Assembly (NCBI GenBank): GCA_010909165.1
Contig: VJWM01000126.1
Span: 124,001 to 188,000 of the forward strand
Source of the DNA: Anthoceros angustus
Taxonomy: Eukaryota > Streptophyta > Anthocerotopsida > Anthocerotales > Anthocerotaceae
Reading direction: 5' to 3'
DNA: 64,000 bases
Shown: positions 46,240 through 58,353 of the stretch, in pieces
Numbering within the stretch: the stretch's first letter is position 1
Layout of the letters: each line of letters begins with the position of its first letter
The notes under the pieces: generated by a model
The model's database searches: none
What the model was told of the DNA's origin: nothing
Seen by the model: the letters and a program-made list of their open reading frames with translations, nothing else
Made by a program: the position numbers and the translations under genes

Positions 46240-46590
46240 ATCTTATAGTATCTCTTCATCTTAACACAACCATAGAACGTGGAAGCTTTAGTACCTATAG
46301 TAGGGTAGAAACGTTTAGTACCTATTGTAGTGTAGAAACCTTTAGAACCTATTGTAGTGTAGAAAACAATAGTACCTATGGTAGTGTAGAACCTGATGAT
46401 CTTGAAAGGGTAGGAATTTTGAGTACCTACAGTAGTGGCGAAACCTTTAGAACATATAGTATTGTAGAAAATTATAGTACCTATGGTAGTGTAGTACCTA
46501 ATGATCTTGAAAGGGTAGGAACTTTTAGTACCTATAGTAATGTAGAAACCATTAGAACCTATGGTAGTGTAGAACCTATTCATCTTGAAA
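46240..46590 (+). repeat. 27-bp minisatellite, open on both strands
   Basis: Units of 24-27 bp such as TAGTACCTATGGTAGTGTAG form two higher-order blocks joined by GATCTTGAAAGGGTAGGAA. On the plus strand one frame encodes repeats of the type STYGSVETF; on the minus strand another is open for 123 codons with IGTKGFYTT-type repeats. The plus frame ends in TAA at about 46,588 and continues, in the same frame, into the gene at 46,638. Confidence 0.8.
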
Positions 46591-46637
46591 CATAAGCAGA
46601 CACAAGAGTAGATTTTCTAATTTACCTATTCAGGAAT

Positions 46638-47247
46638 ATGGATATATATGAAAATGATGTTGTCATGATAGATAGTTATTCTGATATAAATGTACAAGAA
46701 ATGGTACAACTACTTGGGAGGATCAATATGAATGAAGAAGATGTTGTCATGATAGACCAAGAATCAATCATCATGGAGGTAAAATTGGCCACCCTCTTAT
46801 TTATCTTAGTTTTATTGTTTTAATGTATGTATCCATAGCACCATAATCAATACAATGTATAATAATCTTATGCAGGCAGCAAATGAGTCACAACCAATGG
46901 AATATGAGTGTGTGCAAAGTGCTCGGAAGCGGAAGGCGACATGGGAGGCGAAGGAGATGGAAGAAAGGAGAAAGAGAGTGAGAAGAGAAGAGGAGGAAAG
47001 AAAGAGATTGCAATGTCCTCGAAAGCGGAATCGTGAATGGGAGGTGGAGGAGGAGGAGGAGGAGAGAGGAAGGACAAAGAAACTGAGAAGGGAAGCGGAG
47101 AGAAGGAACACAACACTATTACAAACTACAAGCCTGTGTTGCGATTATATGTTACATTTTAGGCCTCCTATATTTCAGTTTAGCCCTCCTATGTTTCAGT
47201 TTAGCCCTCCTATGTTTCATTTTAGCCCTCCTATGTTTCATTTTTGA
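46638..47247 (+). CDS. Small two-exon gene, basic coiled-coil protein
   Basis: Exon 1 is 46,638-46,778 (MDIYENDVVMIDSYSDINVQ onward). The intron has a clean donor (ATGGAG|GTAAAA) and acceptor (CTTATGCAG|GCA). Exon 2 is 46,876-47,247. The phases match, giving 170 residues. Exon 1 is acidic and carries two VVMID motifs. Exon 2 has a long Arg/Lys/Glu-rich helix with nuclear-localisation-like clusters (SARKRKATWEAKEMEERRKR), and the C-terminus repeats PPMFQFS. I do not recognise a family; it may be a host gene or a transposon accessory gene. An upstream exon within the 46.24-46.59 kb repeat is possible. Confidence 0.45.
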
Positions 47248-47709
47248 GACAATTTTATAGTCCCCTGGGTTACATGTGCCGATACAAAGCTAAAAGATGT
47301 TGAGTTTGGAGGTTTGGCAAAAGTGGCTCAGGGGACTGCATGGGTACAAGTAGACCTAACATTGTAAGCGTCAAGTAACCAGACATTGTCAACGTATGCA
47401 CTATGTCTGTAGTCTTTCATAAATAAGCCCGGGTGTGTCAGTATCCCTTTGAACTCGCATGCCTCCATGTTTTTAGGCCTTTTTTTACTTGCATCCAGTG
47501 TCGTTTGTTTGTTGGCCATGTCCGTTCTCGAACTCATCTCTAGATTTTCAGGGCTAATTGAAACTCACTTGCCCGTCTCAATTGTTTGACTGGCCTCCAT
47601 GTTTTTTAGGCCATTTCACACTCACATCCACATGTCAAATTATCCGGATAACTCATGAGTAACCGATGAGTTTGTCTGTTGAAGGATATTGGATGTTCTC
47701 GCGTGCAGC

Positions 47710-47884
47710 TGTCCAAGAGTGCTTTCTTCGCCGTTGACAAAACCACTCCAAGAGTGCTCTCTTCGCCATTGACAAAACCACTCCAAGAGTGCTCTCTTCG
47801 CCGTTGACAAAACCACTCCAAGAGTGCTCTCTTCGCCGTTGACAAAACCACTCCAAGAGTGCTCTCTTCGCCGTTAACAAAACC
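47710..47884. repeat. 35-bp minisatellite, five units
   Basis: Five near-identical units of CCAAGAGTGCTCTCTTCGCC followed by GTTGACAAAACCACT. Confidence 0.95.
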
Positions 47885-47941
47885 ATTAGTGAAATCCCCG
47901 ACATGGATGACCTTGGCATAAGCTAATCTCCACTTGGGCTC

Positions 47942-48510
47942 TGTCATGCCGTGTAACACTAATCTCTGCACTTGGGTTTAGTGTTTGATTAGCATAATGA
48001 TCTAATTACTTATCTTTAAGTAAATAATTAGTGTTAATAATCTAAAATGCCTATGTTATTTAAGCATTGATTAGTGTTAATTAAACATGGTTAGCAATAA
48101 CTAAGTGGATAAGCACAAGTAATATGCTTTAGCATATTTCCTTGCATAATATAGTGTATTCTTAGGATATTTCTGGCATATGCTGATGCCAATAGGATAT
48201 CTTAGGAATATGCCGATGCTAAGGGCTAATATATATAGACCCTTTCACAAAGGACAAGCTCAGATCATAGCTTGTCCTCTAGATATGTAATGCAAGGGTG
48301 TTGTGAAGAGGCCAAAGATATGACTCCAAGAACGATGAGTGAGGAATTTGCGTGTTGTTCTCGTAGGGAGAGTGTATTTGTGCCATGACGTGCGAGCTAC
48401 TCCCTTCTATTGTTTATTGGTTTGTACATATATTTGCATATTTGATTTGTTTGCTTGGTTGTCTGTTGAGAAAGTGGTCATATCAATGCAAGTGCTTACC
48501 TTGGGCGACA
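47942..48510 (+). mobile_element. Solo LTR with GCTC target duplication
   Basis: 569 bp starting TGTCATGCCGTGTAACACTA and ending TACCTTGGGCGACA. The ends are inverted (TGTC...GACA). The 4-bp duplication GCTC lies at 47,938-47,941 and 48,511-48,514. A promoter TATATATAG sits at 48,230-48,238. The same family as the LTR pieces at 32.25-34.01 kb and a short fragment at about 52,916-52,938 (TCATGCCGTGTGACACTAAT). Confidence 0.9.
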
Positions 48511-48514
48511 GCTC

Positions 48515-51500
48515 TATTGGGTTTGTGATTTGTAAGTTCAACTTTACAAGGTGTTACAGACCCTGCGCGCATAAGGCCTTCAAATCTACGAGGTTGTTTT
48601 GTAGGAGGATCATCACGCCCTTCAAGTGCCGTGATGCTCCTGTTTCCTGCTACTCGCGAACTTTATAAGGTGTTACATTGTAAAATGCGTTGCCAGATTA
48701 CAGACCATATTTAGTTAAAATAATGTGCATGTGTATTGCCTTAAAATTATGTTTATATGCAAGAAAATAATGTAATTATATGATTAAAATCATAAATTTA
48801 TGCACTTAATCATAAATTGTTTTATAAATATTTATAAATTATTTAATTTAAATATATTTTTATTGATATAATAATATATTGAACAAATATTCATGTATTG
48901 CATGATATATGTATACAATCTGATTCCTATATATTATACCATACAATATATCATATGTCGATATCTATATGTAGGAAAAATAAACGTATGAAAAAAATAT
49001 GAATGTATATTGATATATAAACAACATTGTAAATCCTTAAAACTTGAATTCTTTAAGTTTTCAGAAAACTTTTCAAGTTTTCAGTGAGTTTTCAAGTTTT
49101 CAGTGAATTTTCATTTGCTTGTACAAATATTTTGAGAAATAAAAATTAACCACTATTAAAAAAAAACAAATTCAAGTTGTAAGCTAGATTGTAATGTAAA
49201 GTCACGGATTTTAAGGTTGTAAATGGCGTTCTAACGTAGGTTATGAAAGAGGTTGGAATTAAATCAAGTCTTGGAAAAATTCATATTATTCCATACTTTG
49301 TTTTTCACCCATATTTTGAACTTACCAACTTTGAGCATATATTCCGATAGCCTGGTGCTTCAATATTAAGTTTAAAAAAAATTTACAATAGACCTCAAAA
49401 TCCAACATCTACCTTGAAGATTCTAGTAGACACTTTTAACCGATCTCGATTTTGTGCGCGTTCACATCGGTGCATATGTGGAACAAAGTTTTCATGTAAC
49501 CATGGTTGGGGGTCAGAAAAAACCAGGGTCACATTGGCTCAGGGCACCCCACCCGAGCTGAAAGGACAACTTAAATTGTCAGCCTTTGTGAAAATTGTTT
49601 GCCAATCAAGCGTGACTTTTGACTCCGTTTTTTTGCACACACTTGGAAGACAATGGTGGGTGTCAATGGAAAATGTTTGCTCATGGATGCATAGACTGTG
49701 GCATCCGAAACAACAAAAGATTTCACGCGAAAACCAAGATACGAGGCTTTTGGAAAATTACATGAATTTTGATACAAGAGTGTACAGACATCAGAATTAT
49801 AAGTGGCATATTTTATTTTAAAGGTAATGATACGTTTGTAATTATGGTTTTGGAAGGAAAATGCAAAAAATTAACGTAGCCTTTGAAAAAAAATACAATG
49901 AATATTTGAGCAGAAAAATTACAGAAAAGCCCCTCGTCATTCTGGGTTAAGCTGTCAAACTACAACCTCCTATTCAGAACCTACTTTACAACCTAGAGTA
50001 CAAGGCAACCACAATGTAAATGGCGTTGTCACTAGGTAGTAAACGAGCGCACGCTAAAGGAATATAAACTTAATGTAATATAATGTAATGTAATAGGAAT
50101 TGTTACTAAGAAACGTGAAAGGAGCTCCAAATACCACCAATTAGTAAGAGTTGAAGAAACATCAGCTCACCATTCTCATATGCTTTGCGTGCACCACTAA
50201 AGGCATGTAAACTTGATGTAATATAATATAATAGGAATTTAATTATTACTAAGAAAAGTGAAAGGAGCTCCAAATGCCACCAATCATGATGTAAGAGTTG
50301 AAGAAACACTCGCTCACCATTCCCATATGCTTTGATTGCATTCCATGGAATATTTCTAATTGCCACCTTGCCATGCTCTATCGGCCTTATTACTAGTTTC
50401 AAAATTTCTTACAATATGTAGCACCCTACACTATAAGAATTGCAAGTAACGACACGTTTTACAACCTCACGTGGTAAAAACGGACATTTAGACGTTTGTG
50501 GACTGACAGGTTAATGAAGTCGTAAAATTGCTAATGTGGTAGATTGTCACATCATCGAGTTGCTGAAGTGGTGGCCATGTCATTGAAATGCTGATGTAGC
50601 AGACACGTCACAAACTGGGCGGGTAAAGTATCTGAGGTAGCCGGTTTATAACGCCATTTACAAGTGCAAGGGAGCCTAACATGCCTCGAGACGGCGGGGC
50701 CTGACCTTTTAAGCTTTTTTCAGAAATAATAAATTCTTATACTAACACCTATGATGTAACAACTTGGTAAAGAAGTGAAAGTAAATACTGATAAAAGTGG
50801 GTAAAACATAAAGAACAGGTGAAAATGGAAGATAAAAATGTCTTAGGATAATATGACAATTAGTTTATGATAATTACAATTCAATTAGGAATTGCTTAGT
50901 TGATATAGTAGTCAGCTGGACAATTGATAGTTCGTCTCGAGTGGCGATAAGCCACCAACAATACTAGTTGTATTTAAAGTCTGATGCGAGACTGGAATGA
51001 AGTAGATATCGATTCCAAGATCACAAAGTCTCCAATGTGTTTCATCTAATCGCTAACCAAGCAAGCATATATCAAAATTTTAATTATATCAATGCTTAAG
51101 AATATTAGTTAATCTATTATTAATATGTGTATTCTTATTGATAAGAAATATAGTATGTATATACAAAACAACCAAAATATTTAGATTATTAACTCTCAAT
51201 ATTGCCTACTCATAGAGAGCACATGAGTAGGTTTCTCATTAATCTTTAAAGTAACATTTACATATTTTTCAATATTTGCAATAAAGTTCACATATTTCAT
51301 CAATTTCTGGTGTAAGATGTGTTGAAACTAGGGTAGCTTCAATGACAGGTGAGGTGCTCTACAAGTCCCTAAGTTGGACGGCACGCACACATGTTACGAA
51401 TAGAGTTGTTGGAGACTTCGGTATATCACACTGTGACAAACCTCGTGCTGGCCTGTTAGCAGAAGGAGGATTAGTTTGGGTGAACAACAATTTCTCTCAA

Positions 51501-54240
51501 GGCAATGATTCCAGAGTAACTTATCAATGGGCCAGTAAACAACCTATGCAAGAACCCGGCCTTAAGTCAGCAGCGAGAGCAAACACGCGACAGAATGGTG
51601 ACCAGATTTCACAGCAGGATGAAAACGAGCGTTAGTCAGCACATATTCGAAAGCGTAAGAAGCGAATAGAAAACAAGGAACGGACAGGACTTCCCAAGCC
51701 TGCACGTTAACAACTATAGACAAACACCATTATAATGTAGACAGGGCAATACTCTATCCTTAGAAGGCATGATGTTTTTAGTTTCTGAGAGACTTCTTAT
51801 AGTTCTCTAGTAGTGCCTTTCCCTAGAATACATTAATCAGCTGGTGGCTTCACAAATTCCAATGTTCCAACTCACATCAAGAAATACATATTCTATGGCT
51901 AGCTTGCACAAATATGGGCCCGTCTGTTCAAAGTGTGGGACCTGTCATAAACTCATTTTTCTGGAAATACCTAACAGGTCAACAAATGTTATTAATATAC
52001 ATATGCTGTAACACTTCATGGAAGTTGTATATTGTAATCTATCTCATAATGATATTCTCTTCCTTGTTTTTTTTGTAAACCGAAGCTTGTAGAGTAAACC
52101 TTCAAACTTACAAGTACCTTGTTTTGAAAGCCTCCCTTGTTTCATCTTAATAAGTTGAGCATCGTACCATCGTTTTTATATCAAGATTTTGCAAACATTG
52201 ATTATGAACCAACATCATACTTTTGTCGAATAATTTGAAGAGCAACATGATTACACCTAATATATCATGTTTTTGTTTCTTTGTCCCAAGTATTGACTTA
52301 CATTCCTCCAAGATGTATTTTTTGCCCTCTTTCTTCTCTAGAGTGGGATTAGTAATAAATTCCACACAATGGTCCCTTCTCTTTTTATAAAGAAGAAGGC
52401 TCTTCATATGTCCTTCGCACCCACGGCCTTGAAACTTCCTTGATCTTGGCCGGAGGAAGGATATTGGTCTAACTTCTCTATGGCGACATCTTGGAGGCGG
52501 TTGGGGGTTATAGGATAGATTAGTGCGGGTGCACGCCCCCCTGGCCTTGTGCCCTGTCGTGGGTTGTCCCCTTTCGCCTCGGGGTAGAAGGGATTTCCCA
52601 TCTCATTCGTTTTATAAAGTCTCCATGTCTCTCACTTCTCTAGCATGGGAAAAATTTACATAATCTACTATAAACCCATAGCCAGTAGCAAGCTCTTTAA
52701 CTATGAGACAATCCCACCATGAACCTCTCCATAAAGCTTCAAATTCTACAATAAAATGTAAATAAATAAATAAAATAATAACCATATTTGAAACATGAAC
52801 TCATAATCTAGTTACATTATTTGAATCAAAATCTCAATGATATCCTGGGTAACAAGTTGACCTACCCATTTTTGTAAAGTGTGATCCATTCTCCATTAGG
52901 AATAGATGGATATGTCATGCCGTGTGACACTAATATGAGCCTATCACAGCCACAGAAATGGGAGGGGCCTCCCCCTTTCCTCTATGGTGGCTTTCTTTCG
53001 CCAATGGGTTTCCATAGCTCTGCAGAAGGCACTGACTAATACTGTTTATAAGACAGCTACGTGCGCAGGACTAGTGGCTTCTTCAGCACCGGTGGTAGGT
53101 AGGCCCTTCATCATCCCTATTCACGATATCATTGGTGCAGTAGGTAGTTACGGGAAAGGCATTCGAGGGGACTGGGACTTCCCCTTTTACCATTAGCCGT
53201 TTTTAGGTTGTTCCTCCTCAGACTTCAGGGGTAGATGGGATTTCCCATCTAATCTATTAATCACGTCTACTCTATTCTATTTGAAAACAAGATAGTGAAT
53301 TCTAAAATGAAATGTTAAATCCTTAAGTTGCTTCGTTCTTTTGAGACGCTTGAAAAATTTTATATGAACAAGATTTATATGAATAACATTTGAGAAAGTT
53401 ATAGAATATCTACTTCTCTAGTATTTATATTGACCATAAATATTCTAATTTTATCATGTAATAAGGTGTCCAGCAAAACTAAACTTCCGTTCAAATGGAA
53501 GTATTGGAAACGTATACTTACACACCATTCAATCCTGAGCACCCACAAAAAAATGTACACTGCAAGCAGCGCGATGGAAGCTAGCCTTGACGGCATAAGA
53601 AGAAGAATCTATATAAAAATATCCACATCTTCAAAAAGAAACTTCCGTTGGCATGAAATGGAAGCATAGAAAATCGGAGAGTAGAAGAAGAAGAAGAATT
53701 TTATTTTAGTCCACTAAGGACGAATTTCCGTCATGGGACTTGGTACTTAACAACTTGTACCATGGCGTGCCTCAGCTACTTGCACCAAGGGCATTAAGCC
53801 ATTTGGAGTAGCATTTCACAATGGGTAGAATGGTAAAAGACCATTCAACCCTGGGCACCCACAAAAAATAGAGTGCAAGCAGCGGGATGTAAGGTAGCCT
53901 AGGTCTTGCTTTCCAAATGGGCTTCCATCCCAGATCCCCTGACTGGATAAGCAGGGCTTCCAGCCGCTGAAGACTGGCTCCCAGTGGATGAGAAGGGCTT
54001 GAAATTCCAGCCTCTAGTGACTTGAGCCCCCAAATCTTTCTGCTGTCGGAGTGAATGAAAGACATGCCTGCTGGAGCAAGAGAATGTTCCCAGTGCCCCA
54101 GTAGAGCTCGCGTCGAATGGGGGACATAGCTAGCATGCAGAGAAATGGGGGAGGGCTTGATATACCTACTAGAGGAAAGGAAATCACCAGTGCCCAGGTA
54201 GGGCTCCAGCCGAGTGCCACCAGAGATGTGGTAGTTGGTG
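48515..54240. other. AT-rich gene-poor region
   Basis: No gene is supported. A frame at 49,414-49,821 (135 codons) lacks any recognised motif and sits in transposon-like DNA. There is a tandem duplication of about 145 bp at 50,060-50,345 (AAAGGAGCTCCAAAT...ATATGCTTTG). A CACTA-like end (CACTATAAGAATTGCAAG) occurs at about 50,430. A frame of 97 codons at 51,342-51,635 is unrecognised. Related phrases near 53,525 and 53,840 (GCACCCACAAAAAA) mark another old duplicate. Confidence 0.4.
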
Positions 54241-55228
54241 GCCCATGGTCAGGAAGATAGTGCCGCAGAGTGGGCAATTACATGGTTCTAAGCGAGATGC
54301 GGGATGCATATTCCAGTGTGAACTATCTAATGGAGTAGGATGCTGTAGTAACATGAGATTGTCCGGGAGAAGCAGCAGGGCTCTGCTGCCACACCCTGGG
54401 CAGTGGTGGCTGGAACCCTACATTCATAGGTCGCTTCTTCCAGCCGTATGGCAGAGTACCTACATAACCCGGGCTTTGGGGAGGGAGAAGACTACACATC
54501 ACTTTGTTTGCTCTGGCTGATGTGCAACGAGCATTTTTGGAAGGCAGGCATACCAGGGGAATGTTCGCCGGTGAGTCTTTGTAGGCTAGGTCTCCGCACA
54601 CCAAACATGTTGTCCTGTAATTTGTGCGTCAATGCCGTCATGTTGTGACTTGTGTCCATCCTAGAAATTCAGCCTTGTACTTCTTGCGAAATTGGCGGAA
54701 TGTGTCCATCTTGGAAGCAAGTTGAGGAAGATTGATGGGCCGTCTCCATCTTGAAAGCAAGGTGAATTAGTGACAAGTGAGCAGTAGTATTGCACACATC
54801 CCTCTCGAAACCATTCCGAGAAAAAGACTGGTGACCATCCTGGGCAAGACAACTTCTGAAAGTCTTCGAAGCAAGTTGCCCTGGTCAAGCTCTCGAGCCT
54901 CCAATTCCGGAGCGTCCGCCTTCCATTTTCACAAACCCGGGCAGCTGCCAACTTCCATGCATGTTTTTCGGGAAGACTGGAGAGCGACTGCACTGGGACT
55001 GGACTGGCGGCAGGGCCGCGTACACGGACTCTGACTCACATCTCCGAGTCCCACTCGCAGTCCCGATCCACGAACTGGGCGGCGGCTGCAACCCATCCGC
55101 ACTGCACCCAGAGCGGAGCGGCGGGGAGGCGATCCTTTGCCTGCAGGAAAGCGGAGAGGACATCAGTCCATGGATAAAACCCGTCCACAGGAATGGCGAG
55201 CCCTCCATCTTCCCAGACCTGCACAAAG
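54241..55228 (+). promoter_or_regulatory. Upstream region of the LRR receptor kinase
   Basis: Presumed promoter and 5' UTR. The part 54,640-54,820 has a diverged copy at 17,390-17,570. No clear TATA box was identified. The long frames running through this region are extensions of the GC-rich coding region, not separate genes. Confidence 0.3.
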
Positions 55229-58200
55229 ATGACAACAGCTCGCGGCAGGCGGCAGGCCTGCTGCCTCCTGGCCCTACTGCTCCAGGCCGCGCTCTGCCTG
55301 GCGGCCACGGACCCGGGCGACCTGGCGGCGCTGCAGGCGGTGAAGGCCAGCCTGACCGACCCCAACAACAGGCTTGCGAACTGGGTGGGCGACGATCCTG
55401 CAACGCGCCGTGGGAGGGCGTCTTCTGCAGCACGGACGCGGCAGGGATCTCGCATGTCGTGGAGCTGAGGCTGTTTCGGATGGGGCTGCAGGGGACGCTG
55501 GCGCCGGAGATCGGCAACCTCCTGCAGCTGACGACGCTGAACGTGATGTGGAACGAGATCACGGGCGGGCTGCCGTCGAGCGTGGGGAATCTGAAGAATC
55601 TCTTCCTCCTGCTGGTGAACGGGAACAACATGTCGGGTCCGCTCCCGGACGAGCTCGGGAACCTGCCCGGCCTCAACCGGATCCAGATCGACCAGAACAA
55701 ATTCTCGGGCCCGGTCCCGACGACCTTCAGCAACCTCCGCGCCATCCAGCACCTGCACATGAACAACAACTCCCTGGCCGGCCCGATCCCGCCCGTCCTC
55801 GGCTCCCTCCCGAACCTCCTCCACATCCTCCTCGACAACAACCAGATCACCGGGAGCATCCCCAGCGACATCGGCAACAGCCCCTCCCTCCTCATCCTCC
55901 AGCTCGACAACAACCCCCTCTCCCCGCAGCCCATCCCTCCCCCCATCGCCGCCATCCCGACCCTCCTCAAGCTCAGCCTCCGCAACTGCAACCTCCAGGG
56001 TCCGGTCCCGCCCATTTCCTCCATGCCGTCCCTCAAGGTGCTGGATCTGTCCCGCAACAACCTCACCGGAACCCTCCCGAACTCCTCCTCCCTCGTCAAC
56101 CTCACCGCCGCGTCCCTCTCCTCCAACGCCCTCTCCCAGGACATCACCGACCTGGGGCTCGGCCCGCTCCCGTCCCTCCAGTCCCTCCTCCTCGCCAACA
56201 ACCATCTCAGCGGGACCGCGGACGCGAACCGGCTCCTCAACTTCACCGGCGGCGCCGCCGGTTCCCCGGTGGCGTCACCGGCGGCGCCGCCACCCAACAC
56301 CACCATCATCATCGACCTCCAGAACAACTCCCTCTCCAACTTCGACGCGCCTCCCTCCGGAGTCACGCTCTGGCTGGCCGGGAACACGGACCCCAAGGTC
56401 TGCCCGACCGGGGCCGCCAAGTACAGCGAATGCACACCCAGAAGCGAAGATGAAGGCGACCTCCAGGCAGCGGGGAATCACGGGGAAGAGGCTCCCGACT
56501 GCCCCGGCACCGACTGCCCCGACGCGTTTTCTGCCCCGAAGCTCATCAAGGACGTCTGCAGCTGCCTCTACCCGGTCTCGGTGGTGCAGCGGCTCAAATC
56601 CCCGGGGTTCACCATCTTCGAGCCCTTCCGGACCAACTACACCATCTACTTCGCGGGCGCCATCTCCGCCGCCACCAACAACACCGTCCCGCTGTCATGG
56701 GACCAGGTGGCGGTGCGGAATTTCACGTGGGAGCCCGGGCCTCGGCTCCGGCTGGATCTGCAGCTCTTCCCGAGCTGGCCGGAACAGCAGTTCTTCACGA
56801 TGGAGCAGGTGAACACCATGTTCTTCGTCTTCTCCAACTGGAAGCTCCCGGACGATCCCTGGTTCGGGCCGTACGAGTTCATCGACTGGGACCCCGGGTA
56901 CTACGCGAACCAGAACGCGACGGCGGTCGCGAAAGGCGGCGGGCTCAGCGCGGGCGCGGTGGCCGGCATCGTGATCGGGGCCGTCGCTGTGACGGCCGTG
57001 GTGGTCGGGCTGGTAGGGTTGTGGTTCTTCCGGAACAAGAAGGTGCCGCCCGCGCTGCAGCGAGTGCTGCTCACGAGAAGGAGGAGAGAGTCGGGGTTTG
57101 GGAGCCAGTACAAGCTCAACATCTCGGGAGTGCGGGAGTTTACCTTCGACGAGCTGTGTGTGGCTACCAACTACTTCAGCGATGATCGGAAGCTCGGGCA
57201 GGGCGGGTACGGGAAGGTGTATCGAGGAGAGTTGGAGATCGAGGTTCCGGATGATGCGTCAGGGTTGCATGGGCATCGCCATGAGCAGGATGAGGCTGCC
57301 GCGGGGTTGGTGAAAGAGAAAGAGGGAGAACAAGCTCAAGCGCAATTGAGAGCGCATCGAGATGGCCATGGCGGTGGGGAGAACGATGACGCTGAGGGTG
57401 GGAATGTTAGGGCTACGAAGACGAGGGTTGTTTCGGTGGCGATCAAGCGGGCGGAGGAAGGGAGTTTGCAGGGAAGTCGGGAGTTTTACACCGAGATTGA
57501 GCTCTTGTCGCGGGTGCATCACCGGAATCTGGTAGGGTTGGTAGGGTATTGTGATGATCAGGGGGAGCAGATGCTGGTGTACGAGTACATGCAAGGGGGG
57601 ACGTTGCGGGATAATCTGAGCGCGGCGCCGCAGGGCGGGGTGCCGGAGCTGGATTTCCCGACGCGGCTGCGGATTGCGCTGGGGAGCGCGCGGGGGATTG
57701 CATACCTGCACAACGAGGCGAGCCCGCCGATTTTCCACCGGGACATCAAGGCGAGCAACATTTTGCTGGACGCAAAGCGGAATGCTAAGGTTGCGGATTT
57801 CGGGCTGTCGAAGTTGGCGCCGGCGCCGGAGCAGGAGGGGTCGGGGCCCGGGCATGTGTCGACGGTGGTGAAGGGTACGCCGGGGTACTTGGATCCCGAG
57901 TATTTTCTCACGCACAAGCTGACAGACAAGAGCGACGTTTACAGCTTCGGGGTGGTGCTGTTGGAGCTGGTGACGGGCATGCATCCCATCACGCAGGGGA
58001 AGAACATTGTGCGGGAGGTGAAGGCGGCGTACCAGGCGGGGACGTTAGGGTCGGTGCTGGATCCTTGTCTGGCGGAGTATCCGGCGCAGATGTTCGAGCC
58101 GATGGCACGCCTGGCTCTGGCTTGCTGCCAGGATAACCCTGACGGGAGGCCGACCATTCTGGAGGTGGTGCGGGATCTGGAGGACATTTGGCGCACCATG

Positions 58201-58353
58201 CCCTGGGCTGCTGCAGAACATGTCAGCGCCGACCCCGCCTTGCACAACTACTACTACAGGCCGGCTCCTTATCATGGGGCTCATGGGACCGACTCCGAGC
58301 CATCCACCGACCTTCTTCTCAGCGGCACCGTGGTGGATGTTGCTCCTCGATAA
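55229..58353 (+). CDS. LRR receptor-like Ser/Thr kinase (At1g06840-type), one frameshift
   Basis: A plasma-membrane receptor kinase of the LRR-VIII-like group; ligand unknown. The signal peptide (MTTARGRRQACCLLALLLQA) is followed by an LRR N-terminal cap. About ten LRRs follow (VELRLFRMGLQGTLAPEIGN, LLLVNGNNMSGPLPDELGNL, IQIDQNKFSGPVP). A juxtamembrane Cys region and a membrane helix (AGIVIGAVAVTAVVVGLVGL, about 56,960-57,030) lead to the kinase: GQGGYGKVY, VAIK, HRDIKASNILLD, ADFGLSK, GTPGYLDPEYF, all present. It ends SGTVVDVAPR. Two oddities: a missing base near 55,399 (GATCCTGCAACG) puts the signal peptide in a different frame from the LRRs, and about 60 extra residues lie between the glycine loop and VAIK. 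The gene is a single exon, unlike its multi-intron Arabidopsis relatives. It is also annotatable from an upstream ATG at 55,193. Confidence 0.92.

Noticed and set aside
47606-47971. Minus-strand 121-codon frame over the 35-bp repeat
   Set aside because: The repeat unit is not a multiple of three, so the apparent peptide repeat changes frame from unit to unit; no homology.
49414-49821. 135-codon plus-strand frame
   Set aside because: No domain, no splice context, located in AT-rich transposon-like DNA with poly-A/poly-T runs; could be chance.
54885-56435. Long minus-strand open frames (516 and 389 codons) opposite the receptor kinase
   Set aside because: They are antisense to a well-supported LRR coding region whose high GC and third-position bias removes stops on the other strand. 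Their residues show no domain.
55374-56453. Plus-strand 359-codon frame rich in Pro, Gln and Arg
   Set aside because: It is the shifted frame of the LRR region and has low-complexity composition; the LRR frame is clearly the real one.
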